Shown: positions 36,434 through 47,400 of the stretch, in pieces
How the letters are laid out: every line of letters begins with the position of its first letter
Position numbering within the stretch: the first letter of the stretch is position 1
Assembly (NCBI GenBank): GCA_008682415.1
Contig: VANK01000001.1
Location: forward strand, 1,240,001 to 1,304,000
Origin: Acidobacteria bacterium AB60
GTDB lineage: Bacteria; Acidobacteriota; Terriglobia; Terriglobales; Acidobacteriaceae
DNA length: 64,000 bases
Direction of reading: 5' to 3'
The notes under the pieces: model-generated
Told to the model about the DNA's origin: nothing
Databases searched by the model: none
The model's input: the letters and a program-made list of their open reading frames with translations, nothing else
Position numbers and translations under genes: made by a program

Positions 36434-37306
36434 ATGAAGATTCTCGTTACAGGGGCGACCGGCAACATAGGCGGAGAGGTTGTCAAGAACCTGCACAATC
36501 GTGGCGCACAGGTCCGGGCGCTGATCCGCAAACCGGAATCGGTCAAATTGCCTGCCGGTGTCGAGGTGGTCGCCGGAGACCTGACCGATCCCGCGTCCAT
36601 CCGCGCCGCGATCCAAGGGGTTGACAAGCTGTTTTTGTTGAACGCTGTGGTTGCTGATGAACTGACACAGGCACTTATCACCTACGGAATCGCAAAGCGC
36701 ACTGGCATCAAACAGATCACCTATCTCTCGGTCTATAAAGCTGAACGATTCCGGGACGTGCCCCACTTTGCCTCTAAGGTAGCAATTGAGAACGCCCTGC
36801 ATGAGTTCGGCATTCCTTTTACGATCCTCCGGCCCGCCTACTTCTTCCAGAATGACCTCACGCTTAAACCAGTGCTGGAACAGATGGGGATCTATCCGAT
36901 GCCCATCGGCACGGCCGGAATTTCCGCGATCGACTCGCGCGACGTTGCCGAAGCCGCCTCGATAACCCTCACGGAGCGCGGCCATGAAGGTCACACTTAC
37001 GACTTGGTGAGTTCCTCACAGATCACCGGACCCGGGAATGCTGCATTGTGGAGCAACGCCTTGGGAAGGCCGGTGAACTACACGGGACACGATTTCGATG
37101 CTTGGGAAAAGCAGATGAGCGGCCAATTGCCCGGCTGGATGGCCTACGACATGCGTACCATGCTGGAGGGCTACGTGGAACGCGGATTCGCATCAACCGA
37201 ATCTGACGTACAACGCGCGACAAGGCTGCTTGGCCACGCGCCTCGCACGTATGAAGCATTTGTGCAGGAGACCGCCGCGAGCTGGTCCAGCAACGAGCAG
37301 CGTTGA
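36434..37306 (+). CDS. NmrA-like NAD(P)-binding protein
   Basis: The ATG at 36434 follows AAGGGAGA by 5 bases. The 290-residue product begins MKILVTGATGNIGGEVV, the Rossmann GxxGxxG motif of atypical SDRs. It continues with the NmrA pattern LRPAYFFQND and AIDSRDVAEAA. The catalytic Tyr-Lys pair of classical SDRs is not evident, so it may sense the redox state or reduce quinones, as QOR2-type NmrA proteins do. It is followed at 34 bases by a quinone-reductase-like MDR gene and then by an SDR, which suggests a redox-stress operon. Confidence 0.85.
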   Translation: MKILVTGATGNIGGEVVKNLHNRGAQVRALIRKPESVKLPAGVEVVAGDLTDPASIRAAIQGVDKLFLLNAVVADELTQALITYGIAKRTGIKQITYLSVYKAERFRDVPHFASKVAIENALHEFGIPFTILRPAYFFQNDLTLKPVLEQMGIYPMPIGTAGISAIDSRDVAEAASITLTERGHEGHTYDLVSSSQITGPGNAALWSNALGRPVNYTGHDFDAWEKQMSGQLPGWMAYDMRTMLEGYVERGFASTESDVQRATRLLGHAPRTYEAFVQETAASWSSNEQR

Positions 37307-37339
37307 TCAACATTTTTTCGAGACTCGAAGGAGGAAAGT

Positions 37340-38251
37340 ATGAAAGCACTACGCATCAATGACTACGGAGCACCCCTGCACGTCGACGAAGTACCGGTTC
37401 CGTCCCCCGCGCGCGGACAGGTACTGGTTGAAAACCACTTCACCAGCATGAACGGGGTGGACCCGGGCCGTGGACTGGGCTATCTGCGGCAGGTCTTTCA
37501 ACTGCAGTTCCCCTGGACTCCGGGAGGAGACGTGGCGGGGCGCGTAGCCGCCGTCGGTGACGGCGTGACAGGCTTCAAGGTCGGCGACGAGGTTTTCGGG
37601 TACACGAGAGAAGCCGGTGCCTATGCCGAATTTGTGCTGGTCAATGGCGCGAATCTGGCGCACCGTCCCGCATCCATCACCGAGGAGCAGGCGGCTGCGA
37701 CCGCGCTTGTGAGTCAAACGGCAACACAGATGCTAGAACTCTCAAAGATCAAGCCAGGACAGACTTTGCTCATTCTTGGCGCCTCGGGCGGCGTTGGGTC
37801 CCTGGCGGTGCAGCTGGCGTATAACGCGGGAGTTCACGTGATCGCAACAGCTCGGTCGAGCAAGGCTGCCGCCCTGCAGCAGCTAGGCGCGGAGCGTGTG
37901 ATCGACCTTGCGCAGCAGCGATTGGAGGATCTTCCGAAGGTCGACGCTGTGCTGAATCTGATTGGTGGGGACACCGTGCTGCCCTCTTACGCACTGGTGA
38001 AAAAGGGCGGTGTCGCCGTCACCTCCAATCGGCCACCGATTGCTGAGGAAGCAGCCCATCTTGAGATTCAGCCCGCATTTGTGGAAACCAACGTGACTAC
38101 GGAAGGGCTGAACGGGTTCGTCAAGCTGGTCACGCAAGGGAAGGTCAAGCCGCAGATTGCCGCCGTGACCACGCTTTGGTCTCCCGAGACTTTGTGGGAC
38201 AAGCATGAAACGGAAAAGATCGGAAAGATCGTGTTCTCGGTACGTTCCTAA
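37340..38251 (+). CDS. zinc-independent MDR oxidoreductase (quinone reductase-like)
   Basis: The ATG at 37340 has an AAGGAGG ribosome binding site. The 303-residue product has the GroES-like N-terminal domain (MKALRINDYGAP, PWTPGGDVAGRVAAVGDGV) and the nucleotide-binding motif ILGASGGVGSLAVQLAYNAG typical of quinone oxidoreductases. The zinc ligands of alcohol dehydrogenases are absent. It probably transfers electrons from NADPH to quinones or enones. It lies between the NmrA and SDR genes on the same strand. Confidence 0.88.
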   Translation: MKALRINDYGAPLHVDEVPVPSPARGQVLVENHFTSMNGVDPGRGLGYLRQVFQLQFPWTPGGDVAGRVAAVGDGVTGFKVGDEVFGYTREAGAYAEFVLVNGANLAHRPASITEEQAAATALVSQTATQMLELSKIKPGQTLLILGASGGVGSLAVQLAYNAGVHVIATARSSKAAALQQLGAERVIDLAQQRLEDLPKVDAVLNLIGGDTVLPSYALVKKGGVAVTSNRPPIAEEAAHLEIQPAFVETNVTTEGLNGFVKLVTQGKVKPQIAAVTTLWSPETLWDKHETEKIGKIVFSVRS

Positions 38252-38326
38252 TCCGCGATCGCCGGGAGCAAACCTCCCGGCGCGCACGGGACTCGCGAAC
38301 GGATGTAGATTGGAGAGAAGTTACCC

Positions 38327-39079
38327 ATGTCAGAGAATCGCGTCGCCCTCGTAACGGGGGCCAACAAAGGAATCGGCCTGCAGATCGCGAAGGATCTCGC
38401 CGGCAATGGTCTTGCTGTGCTGATCGGCTCCCGCAAGCTCGAAAACGGTGAAGCTGCAGCTCAAGGCATCGGTGAACGCGCACACGCCATTCAGCTCGAT
38501 GTGACCGACGAGCGCTCAATCGCTGCGGCGGCGGAGCGGATCCGCAGTGAGTTTGGTCGTCTCGACGTGCTGGTGAACAACGCCGGCATCGTAGGTGAAT
38601 TCCCCGCCGGAACGCCATTTGAAGAGCGCCTGAAGTTTAACGCGCCAAGCCATGCGCCGCTCAGCTACATCCGGTCTGTGTATGAAACGAACGTCTTCGG
38701 CGTCATTGCGGTGACGCAGGCCATGTTGCCGCTCTTGCGCGAGTCTCCCGCCGGCCGCATCGTGAATGTGGGCAGTTCCTCGGGATCGCTTACCCTCAAC
38801 GCCAACCCGCAGTTCCCTTACCGCAACATCTTTGGTGCTGCCTACAGTCCCTCCAAAACTGCCCTGAGCGCAACTACACTGGCGTTTGCGATCGAACTGC
38901 AAAACACAAATATCAAGGTAAATGTGGTCTGCCCTGGCTATGTTGCCACGGATCTGAACGATTTCCGCGGTTACCGTACGGTTGAGCAAGGGGCAAAGCA
39001 GGCGGTGAAGATGGCCTTGATCGGCCCCGATGGGCCAACCGGAACCTTCACCGACGAAGACGGCACAGTTCCGTGGTAG
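38327..39079 (+). CDS. SDR-family oxidoreductase (carbonyl reductase-like)
   Basis: The ATG at 38327 follows GGAGAG. The 250-residue product has the cofactor loop TGANKGIGLQIAKDL, the NNAGIVG motif, catalytic Ser in VNVGSSSGS and Tyr-Lys in YSPSKTALS. Its GANKGIG loop and the FEERLKF insertion resemble carbonyl-reductase-type SDRs that use NADPH. The C terminus (GTFTDEDGTVPW) is typical of this subgroup. It is the third gene of a run with NmrA and the quinone reductase and ends 118 bases before the convergent tetR gene. Confidence 0.88.
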   Translation: MSENRVALVTGANKGIGLQIAKDLAGNGLAVLIGSRKLENGEAAAQGIGERAHAIQLDVTDERSIAAAAERIRSEFGRLDVLVNNAGIVGEFPAGTPFEERLKFNAPSHAPLSYIRSVYETNVFGVIAVTQAMLPLLRESPAGRIVNVGSSSGSLTLNANPQFPYRNIFGAAYSPSKTALSATTLAFAIELQNTNIKVNVVCPGYVATDLNDFRGYRTVEQGAKQAVKMALIGPDGPTGTFTDEDGTVPW

Positions 39080-39196
39080 TCGCAAAGGATTAGTTCCTGC
39101 CCGTTGCAGTCCGTCTCAGCTGCTTGTTTCACGGAGAGCGAGGAGAATTCGCCATCTCAGGTGAACTGCATCCCTAGCTCAGCGATTTGCGGCGAC

Positions 39197-39775
39197 TTAT
39201 CGACTGACGGTAAAGAGCTCGACCAGGATCCGAAGACGTTCTTTCTGTCGGCTGCGCGGGAGGCGTTTGGTTCGGGTCAATTCGACGAGACCGTGCAGAT
39301 TCGACCAGAACAATTCTGCAACAACCTCAGGGTCGGCATTCCGACCGTTGAAAAGTTCGAGAAGCTGCGAGAATCCGTGTCGCAACTCCGAAGGGGTATC
39401 TGCAACACCGAAGGGCAGGCTTAGGCCAAGCGAGAACATCACCTCATACATTGCCGGCGAAGATTCGGCGAAGCGGAGGTATGAGGCGGCGAGCCGTTCG
39501 ACTGCATTTCCAGGTGCTGATCGTAATCGAGCCTTTTCCAGGTCGACACCGAGCTCCCTGAAGCCCTCGAGAGCAACCGCTGCGAGGATGGCGTCGCGGT
39601 TCTCGAAATGAGAGTATAGGACCGGTTGACTGTAGGAAATCTCATCGGATAGTCGCCGAACCGTTACGCTGGGCCAACCCTCGGCCTCCGCGATGCGCCT
39701 GGCCGAGGTGAGAATTTGCGACCTGCGGGCTTGCTTTTCACGGATTTTGCGGTCGGCGATGCGATCACTCGTCAT
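39197..39775 (-). CDS. TetR-family transcriptional repressor
   Basis: The 192-residue product has the TetR N-terminal helix-turn-helix (RRSQILTSARRIAEAEGWPSVTVRRLSDE then SQPVLYSHFENRDAIL as two adjoining parts). The C-terminal ligand domain is of TetR_C type (YEVMFSLGLSLPFG). It is divergent from the DUF4267/DUF1772 pair. A perfect 11+1+11 inverted repeat lies in the intergenic region and is its probable operator, so it is likely to repress both itself and the small membrane proteins. Confidence 0.9.
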   Translation of the reverse strand: MTSDRIADRKIREKQARRSQILTSARRIAEAEGWPSVTVRRLSDEISYSQPVLYSHFENRDAILAAVALEGFRELGVDLEKARLRSAPGNAVERLAASYLRFAESSPAMYEVMFSLGLSLPFGVADTPSELRHGFSQLLELFNGRNADPEVVAELFWSNLHGLVELTRTKRLPRSRQKERLRILVELFTVSR

Positions 39776-39794
39776 GTTCTTGACTCATCGATAT

Positions 39795-39817
39795 AAATTA
39801 TAGCGCCGCTATAATTT
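39795..39817. promoter_or_regulatory. TetR operator: 11-bp perfect inverted repeat with a single central base
   Basis: AAATTATAGCG (39795-39805) and CGCTATAATTT (39807-39817) are exact reverse complements around one C. Each arm contains a consensus -10 hexamer, TATAAT, read on opposite strands (39810-39815 on plus, 39802-39797 on minus). A repressor bound here would block both divergent promoters. Confidence 0.75.
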
Positions 39818-39895
39818 GGGACAAATTATGAATCGATTTCCTTGGCCATCCATCTTTTCTAGCGTTGCTAGATTTTCTAACAGAGGTGAAACACC

Positions 39896-40276
39896 ATGCA
39901 CCATGTAATTCCCAGTCTTGTGGCAGCTCTCACTGCGGTCGGCATCATGATTATCGGGTGCTTCTACATCGGATCGCCCGAACGAATTTCTGGATCATTC
40001 GGCCTGAGGCCGCCCGCACCCGATGCTGATACCCGCGCATGGCTGCGCCTAAAGGGGATTCGCGACTTCGCATGCGGGCTAGCCGTTCTCGTCCTGATGC
40101 TGGTTGCCGACAGCCGCTCGGTTGGCATCGTGATGCTTGCATTCTCCTTTATTCCTTTTGGCGACATGTCGAATATTCTTGCCTCTGGCGGGAAGAAAGC
40201 GACGGCGTTCTCGGTTCACGGGGTGACGTGCGCAGTGATGATTGCGGCGGGCCTGCTGCTCATCCGTGCGATATGA
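39896..40276 (+). CDS. DUF4267 small membrane protein
   Basis: The ATG at 39896 follows AGAGGTG. The 126-residue product has four predicted membrane helices (SLVAALTAVGIMIIGCFYIG; FACGLAVLVLMLVA; VGIVMLAFSFIPFGD; VHGVTCAVMIAAGLLLI). The segment WLRLKGIRDFACG is characteristic of the DUF4267 family, whose function is unknown. It lies under the TetR operator and 21 bases before a DUF1772-like gene. Confidence 0.8.
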   Translation: MHHVIPSLVAALTAVGIMIIGCFYIGSPERISGSFGLRPPAPDADTRAWLRLKGIRDFACGLAVLVLMLVADSRSVGIVMLAFSFIPFGDMSNILASGGKKATAFSVHGVTCAVMIAAGLLLIRAI

Positions 40277-40297
40277 GGAAGCCAGAGAGGAGGAGAG

Positions 40298-40768
40298 ATG
40301 ATGAACCATGCGATCATTTGGCTGGCGGCGCCAATCGGCATCCTGAGCACCGCGGTCATCTTCGGTACGGATGTTTTCTTTCTCACGATCGGTCGCGCCG
40401 CGCTCCGGAGGGCCTCAGTGCCAGCGCTGACTGAGGTGATGGGTTTTTTCCACCTGTTTGCTGACGCGCGGATGCCCGCGTGGGGGATCGCCGCGATCCT
40501 GTCCAATCTCCTGCTGGCCTTCCTCAGCAGAAGCGCGGGACGCTGGCTCTACCTCGCATCCTTTTCGATGCTGGTCTTGTTCGTGATCGTTTACACCCGC
40601 ACCTCGAAGCCGATCAATCAAACCCAATCCGAGGCGGCGGTAAGTGGCAAGAGCCTCGTGAATGGCCGCGAACTACAGGATTCGTGGGACCGATTGTTGT
40701 TCATCCGCGTTCCGTTGCTGACCGCCTCCCTTCTCGCGCAGTGCCTGGTACTGACGGCCTCTGCGTAG
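40298..40768 (+). CDS. DUF1772-like small membrane protein
   Basis: Tandem ATG codons at 40298 and 40301 follow AGGAGG. The 156-residue product has four hydrophobic segments. It ends in LQDSWDRLLFIRVPLLTASLLA, which resembles the conserved W...R segment of DUF1772 (anthrone oxygenase-like) proteins. It is in an operon with the DUF4267 protein under TetR control. The substrate, if any, is unknown. Confidence 0.65.
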   Translation: MMNHAIIWLAAPIGILSTAVIFGTDVFFLTIGRAALRRASVPALTEVMGFFHLFADARMPAWGIAAILSNLLLAFLSRSAGRWLYLASFSMLVLFVIVYTRTSKPINQTQSEAAVSGKSLVNGRELQDSWDRLLFIRVPLLTASLLAQCLVLTASA

Positions 40769-40775
40769 TACAGAC

Positions 40776-40793
40776 GCTTTCGCGTGCGAAAGC
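40776..40793. repeat. inverted repeat between convergent transcription units
   Basis: GCTTTCGC (40776-40783) and GCGAAAGC (40786-40793) form a perfect 8-bp stem around GT. It lies just after the DUF1772 gene stop and before the end of the minus-strand copper-oxidase operon. No T-run follows on either strand, so terminator function is uncertain. Confidence 0.4.
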
Positions 40794-40938
40794 CCTGTTC
40801 GATCTAGAGTGGCGCTCCACGTAAAGTAGAGGCCGCAGCGAGGAGAGGGCCGCGGCCAGTAGGGCCATGAGGAGATCAAGTACTGCCGTGCATCACTGAG
40901 GGAGCTTTCGGATCCAGAGTTTGCGAAAAGGGAGTTCG

Positions 40939-41484
40939 TCAGTCTACCGGGATGCCGGCGATTGAGAAAGAACCGATGTGCACATCGACCTTGTCGCCGG
41001 GGTGCACGATCTTGCCCTCGTTTCCGAAGACCATCCAGTAGGTGCGGTTTTCGACGGGCGGTGCGGTCTGCCGAAGTTGACCGATCTTTTCCATGACGGG
41101 AACGGTCAAGCGAGCTCCGCTCTTGCGATCGAGCACGTAAGGCTGAAATTTTTTCTCGTTGAGAGGTGCGGCCTTGGCCGCATCGATCACGTTATATCGG
41201 AACTCGAGCATGTGGCCGGAGGAGACGATGTGGATGCCGAGAATATCGACGCCCCAGTTGCGCTTGTAGTACGTGGCCTCGCGCATTCTCCATGCCTGGA
41301 TGGCGTTGAAGATGTCTTGGCGGGTGGACGGTGAGGGACTGGAGGCGATCCGGGCGGTTTCAGAAGCAGGCCGGTCACTTTCCAGCAGCCTCTGCGCGCG
41401 GGCGCTGCGGGAGGAAGCCCCGTTGCCCGCGAAGATGATCGCGAGCAACGGGAAGACGAGGCAGGGCTTGTTCAACGGGATCAT
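40939..41484 (-). CDS. small secreted protein of unknown family, coupled to the giant surface protein
   Basis: The ATG at 41484 overlaps the giant gene's stop (ATGA), so the two are translationally coupled; the longer frame to 41631 covers the giant gene and is rejected. The 181-residue product has a signal peptide (MIPLNKPCLVFPLLAIIFAG, cleavage near ARAQR). The soluble domain has GVDILGIHIVSSGHMLEFRY, then PYVLDRKSGARLTVPVMEKIGQLRQ, then WMVFGNEGKIVHPGDKVDVHIG. It looks like a compact beta-sandwich. I cannot name the family. The Met, His and Lys content does not show a clear metal site. Its context suggests an exported partner of the copper-oxidase operon. Confidence 0.75.
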   Translation of the reverse strand: MIPLNKPCLVFPLLAIIFAGNGASSRSARAQRLLESDRPASETARIASSPSPSTRQDIFNAIQAWRMREATYYKRNWGVDILGIHIVSSGHMLEFRYNVIDAAKAAPLNEKKFQPYVLDRKSGARLTVPVMEKIGQLRQTAPPVENRTYWMVFGNEGKIVHPGDKVDVHIGSFSIAGIPVD

Positions 41485-44400
41485 CTTGCTACCCCATTGA
41501 GCGACACAACAACCGGAGACGAGGACTGATCGTATCCGATGGTGAGCGTGCCGGTGCTTGTTCCGGGAGCGGCCGGCGTGGTGAACGTGACCGCGACCGT
41601 GCAGGTAGCTCCGGAGACAAGGTTGATGCAATCCGATGTGGTGGTGAACAGGGGGTTGCTGCTGACAGGGGTAATGCCGGTGGCAGCGGTGTTGCCCTTG
41701 TTGGTGACCAGCACGGATTGGGCGACGGGGGTTCCGCCCGCCGCGGCGGTGAAGCTAAGAGCCGCGGGCGACACGACCAAGTAGCTGCCCGATCCCGTAA
41801 GGCTCACGGTCTGGCCTGCGATGGTGAGGGTGGCCGCGAGCTGACCGGTAGCGTTGGGAGTGAATGCAACCTGCAGCGTGCATTGGCCGTTGGCCGGGAT
41901 GTTGAACCGGCAGGTACCGCCGCGAGCAATGGAGAAGGCATCCGGGTTATCGCCACTGAACGCAAGCCCATTGACTGGGATGGCGTTTCTTGAGCTGTTG
42001 ACGATTGTGAGAGTCTTCGGCGCAGTGGCCGCGAAGATGGGCTGGGTGCCGAAGGAGAGCGCAGCCGGAGCGACGCTAACGGTGGAGCCCGTTCCGCTGA
42101 GGGAGACGAGCGGAACGTTATTGACGGTCAGGGCGCCGGTGCGGTTCTGGGGGAAGTTGCCCGGCGCGAAGGTGACACCAGCGATGCAGGTGCCACCCGC
42201 GTTGAGGGTTTGCCCCTGGCATCCCGTGAAGGCGAAGCCATTGCTCGCCGCGAGCGTGAGCCGCTGCGCGGTTGTGCCGACGTTCTGGAGCGTGACCGAC
42301 TGCGGCGCGCTGGCGGTGTTGAGGAGGACCGAACCGAAGGAGAGCTGGTTCGGACTGGCCGTGATGGTGCCGTTCACACGGGTTCCGGTCAAGCTGACAA
42401 CCTGACTGCCGGCACTGGAGGTGACGGTCAGGGTAGCGGTGCCGAAGCCGGTGGGAGCGGGGTGGAAGGTGACGTTCAGCACGCAGGTGCTTCCTCCGTT
42501 GAGGATCTGCTGCGCGGCGCAGGTGCTGCCGGCCGCGGCGGTGTACTGCGGGCTGGAGAAGGCGAGAGAGTTCACGGTGAGCGCCGTCGTGCCGGTGTTG
42601 GCCACTGTGACCGACAGCGGACCGCTGGTGGTGTTGACCGGTACGTTGCCAAAGGCAAGCGAGCCCGGCGTAACGTAGAGCTGCGGCAGCACGCCGTGGC
42701 CCGCGAGGGATACAGACTGCTGGTGGCCCGCGCCGTCGGTAACCGTGAAGGTCTGGTTCCTCTGGCCCGTGGAGTTGCCCGGGGCGAAGGTGATGCTCAG
42801 GGTGCAGCTGGCCTGCGCGCCGAGATTGAAGCCGCAGGTGCTGCTGGTGCGAGCGAAGGGAGCCGCGATTTGCCCAATGCCGACGGTGGTGCCGGTGGCG
42901 CCGGTGTTGGTGATGGTGATGACGGTCGGAGCGCTGGTGGTGTTTAGCGCGACACCGCCGAAGTCGACCGCGCTCGGGCTGATGACCAGTCCAGCTGCGG
43001 GGACCGATCCGCTGAGAGCGACGGACTGCCCAGCGATGTTGAGGCTGGCGGCAAGGCCGTTGGTCGACGCGGGCGTGAAGACCACGTTGATGATGCAGCT
43101 GTTTCCGACTGCCAGGTTTCCGCTGCAGGTGGACGTGTTCTGGACAGCGAAGGCGAGGCTGCCAGTGATGGCAGGCGTGACAGCAACCGCTGCGGTGCCG
43201 TTATTCGTGACGGTTACGACCTGCGCACCGCTGCTGGTGTTGAGGAGTTGAGGAGCGAAGACGAGCGATGCCGGAGCGATCACAAGTCCCGAACCGGTGC
43301 CGCTGTATTCGTCCGCACCGATGTCGTACGCGCCGCCGATGGGCCGGTGCTGTCCGTCAATGTCGCTGGCGGGAGCAAAGCCGGTGAGGAAGCTGCCGAC
43401 ATTGCCTGCATTAAAGGCCGATCCCGCGGCGGCAGCGAGGTGATAATCGCCGAAGGAGACGCCGTTCGCATCGGTTTGCGAAAGCGGGCCGTAGCTCAGC
43501 GAGACGAAGTTGCCGGCCTCGTCCAGCGTGGCGGATACAGAGATGTTGGGAGACGGCAGGAACGGCTGCTGTGGTTCCCAATATTGACCGAACTGGGTCC
43601 GGGGTCCATTGCAGTACTGCTTGGCCAATCCGGGTGCTGTGGCGACGTTGTGCGCGTTGGGGTAGAGGGTGACGTCCGTCAGGACCGAGTATGACGGCTT
43701 GAGGCTGGCGAAGGTGGACGTTGGCGAGAGGTCCCCGATGACGCCGAGGTCCCAGTACTTGCTGCCGTTCAGGCTGCAGGCGTAGGTCGGGTTATCGGGA
43801 AGAACGGTGCAGTTCTTACCCGAGTCGGCGACGTTGTTCGAGGAGCAGAGCTTGCCAGTTCCGGAAGAACCGTCGAAGAAGAAGGAGCGGTTCTGCCAGA
43901 TGATGTTGTTGAGCAGGCTGGCGGGAATGGAGACAGCGCGGGCGAGATAGGCGTTCTCCGCAGCGTTCCATCGAGCAAGCTGCTGTTGATACTGCTGGTT
44001 CGTTTGCCCCGGCTGCTGCACCGGACGCGCTCCGGGATTGGACGCGCCGTACGCGCTGAGGAGCGCAGGCGTGGTGTAGTCGCTGCTGATGCCTGCGGGA
44101 CTGGGAGTTCCGGTCATGGGGCCGGCGTTGGCGCCGATGACGGCTCCGGCGATGCCGGTGCTGTCATTGGAGCTGATGGTGTTGTTGATGATGGAAGTAT
44201 TGGTGGCGTCGGCGAGGGCGATGCCACCCCCGGCCCATCCGGCCACGTTGTTCACGACCATGTTGTTGGTGAGGGTGACCTTGAACCCGGCGGTGAAGCG
44301 GCTGACCTCAGAGCCGTTGACGTACTGCAGACGGATGCCGCCACCGCTGCCGCCCTGAGCGAAGTTGCCCTGAATGACGTTGGAGTCAACCGTGACGTTC

Positions 44401-47400
44401 CCAGTGCCGAGAGTCAGCGCCGTTCCTGTCGGCGGTTCACCCTCGATGGCGAGACCGCCGCCATTAGTTGCTGAGGTCTGGCTGTAGCTCTGGTTGAAGA
44501 GGATCTTGTTGTTGGCGATGACGCCGTTGAGGCTGAGGCCGAAATGGGCGAGGCCGCCTCCGTCACCGGAGCTGAAATTCCCGCAGATGAAGTTATAGTT
44601 GACCAGGTAGTTGTCTGTGCCAGTGCAAATGGAGATTCCTCCACCTGCGCCTGCTGAGGAAGCTGCCGTCGCGCCGGCTGCCGCATTGGCTTCCACGGTG
44701 CCATTGGTGGTCACCGCGTTGTGGTGGATCTTGACGTTGGAGTCGTAGTTATACGGTCCCTCGCCCACCAGACCCTCGAGATAGGGCTGACCGATGCGGA
44801 TGCCACCATTGTAGGTGCCGGCGTTGCCGAAGACGCGGTTGTTGGAGATTTCCAGGTTGGTAGCCCAGCCGTTGACGTAGATGCCGCCGCCGGAATCGCC
44901 GCCCGTAACGCTGAGGCCGTCGATGCGGGAGGCGTGATTGGAATAGCTGTTAGGGCCGTAGGTGGTGCGTCCGAAAAAGCCGGCTGCAGCGTCCTGCTTG
45001 CCGAGAACCGTGATGCCGGCGCCCTCTTCAGTGCTGAGAACGCTGGGTTCGAGCTGGATAACGCCACCGGTGACCTCCTGGCCAGGAAGAGGATCGACAA
45101 TGGCCGGAAGAGTTTGATTGCCCTGCGCGTCGATGCCGAAGAGCGCATTGATCTTCGCCCGCCAGTTCTCGAGCTTCTGGGTGGGGTACTTGGTGGCATT
45201 GATGGTGACGGAGGGAGCGCCGACGCCCTGCAGACGAACGGGCTTCCACATGATGACGAGTTCCGGATAGTTGCCTGCCTGGAGAAGGATCAGATCCCCG
45301 GGGTTAGCGGCGTCGATCGCATCCTGAATCGGCGTCGCCAAACCAGTGTCGGTGGCGGCGTTCGATGGAGAAACGTAGATCGGCACACGATATCCGGGCT
45401 TGGTCGAATCGTCGATGGTGATGGTCACGGTGTCGACGGACTTGACACCGTTGTCACCGCGGGTGATGCCCAACTCGTAGGCGCCCGTCGCAAAGGTGGA
45501 GGGCACGGTTACGGTAATCACGCCGTCGCTCCAGAAGACGTTGGCGGGGCTGATGGCAGTGTTGCCGAGCATGATGGTGCCCTTGGTGGCGCCGAAGCCG
45601 AAGTCCCGGGTAACGAGTTTCTGCGCGGCATTGGCAGCGCCCGTGAAGTTCTGGGGGCCGCTGTAGTCGGGGTTAGGGATAAGAGCTTTGCCCAGCGAAT
45701 AGATGGTCAGAGTCATCGTCTTCGCCTTGTCGAGGTACGGACCCCACTTGCCATTCCCATCCACTTCCTTCACGGCCGGCGTGCCCGTGGGATAGGCGCA
45801 GTCAACGGGGTTGTACTTGGCGGCAAAAGCCGCCACTGGAAGGACCGGTGTATCGAGATAGGTGGTGATACCCGGCATGAAAGGCCACGTATAGCAGAAG
45901 TTGCTGTACATGGGGTTGTACATGGGGTCGGTGACCATCTTGCCCGAGCCGGCCGGATCGAGAATCGGACCCGGATCGTTCATGCAGGTGATGAGCATGT
46001 TCGGGGAGTAGCCGCTCGGATTGGGAACATTAGCGTCCCAAGTGGATGGCGTGAGCCCGTTGAACTGTCCCCACTTGTCGGTGTAGACGCGCTGAATCTC
46101 GATGCCGTTGAAGTCCTTGATCGAGACTGGCGCGTTGGGGAGAGCCTCCTTCTCGCCGAAGCTGGGGGATACCTGGTTAAATTCGGCGGCGGCGTCGTTG
46201 AGCATCATGCCGGTGAAGTGCGCAGCGATGGGTGCCGGCGTGAACACCTGGAAATCGGCGTTGGCCTGGCTCTGGTCTTGGAGAAGCACTTCTTTGCGGT
46301 TGCAGAGATTGCGCGACTGCCCCGCGAACGGTGCGACCTGCTGAATGTCGGGGAACAGGTTAAGGTAGTCGGGGACAATGTGTGTCTCGCCCACGCACGG
46401 CGGAAGCGCGAACTTCTGTGAAGGGATGAAGCTGGCATCCAAGGTCGCTTGATCCGGCAGGATGAAGAGGTTGGTCAAGCTGCCGAACTGCTGCGCGACG
46501 GGAGCGATCCAGGCATCCCCCATGAGAATGTTTTTGTCTTCTTCTTTGACGATCTCGTAGCCGGAGGGAGGAACCACTTCCACCACATACTTGCCGGCGG
46601 GAAGAACGTTGGGATAGGTGAGATTGTTGGGATTGAGAGCCGGGTTGTTATTCGCAGGGCTCGGCTTGCAAATGGTGCAGTTCGCCGAGGGGAATGTGTA
46701 CCGGCCATCGTATTGGGCAGGCTGAATCTGGTTGAAATTGTGCATGCCGTCGTAGCACTTATCCACCTGGTTGCTGCCGATGGTGAACTGGACGAAGGGA
46801 TCGCTGGGATCCTGGCCAGGACAGTGCATGTTCGGCACGTTGTCGTCCCAACTGCTGGTTGTGGTGCTGTCAATCAGCTTGAGTGAAGTGGTGCCGTCAG
46901 GATTGGTCGTTTCCTGATAAAGATTGACGGGGACGCGCGGAACGGCTGGTTCCCAGGAAAACTGAACTTCGAGGCGCGGATCGTCGAAACCGCGTGTTGA
47001 AGCGTAATACACCATACCCTGGATACCGCCGGTCTCGCCAGCAACATACGGCGTCTTGCCCCAGTCGATGTTATTGACCTGGCTAATAAAGCCTTGCATG
47101 CCCTCGTAGAGAATCGAACCGTCATCGTAGCGCGGTCCCGTTCCCTGCGGATCCGCAGCGTTGGGCTGAGGATTCAGGATGCCGTTGTACAGCGTGGAAT
47201 ACGGGTTGCTGGGGTTGCAGAAGTTCGGCAGAGCAGCGCCGGCCCCCGTGTTCTGTGCGGTGTTCGATGAGCAATTCACCGGGCCGCCGTTGTCTACCGC
47301 AACTCCCACTTTCGTTCCCTTGAATCGGGTGGTATCCGATTCGGCCACGTACCAGTTGAACAACGGAAAGAGCTGCTGGAACGGAGCCATGCCGTCCGAA

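Noticed and set aside
41481-43310. DNA tandem repeat in the 3' part of the giant gene
   Set aside because: The six repeats are protein-level ASH domains with diverged DNA, not a nucleotide repeat or a CRISPR array.
44721-46421. Plus-strand frame of 566 codons antisense to the giant protein, and others at 47520-48854 and 49986-50810
   Set aside because: Gly/Arg/Val-rich shadow frames with no motif or ribosome binding site; the minus strand is one continuous domain-bearing frame.
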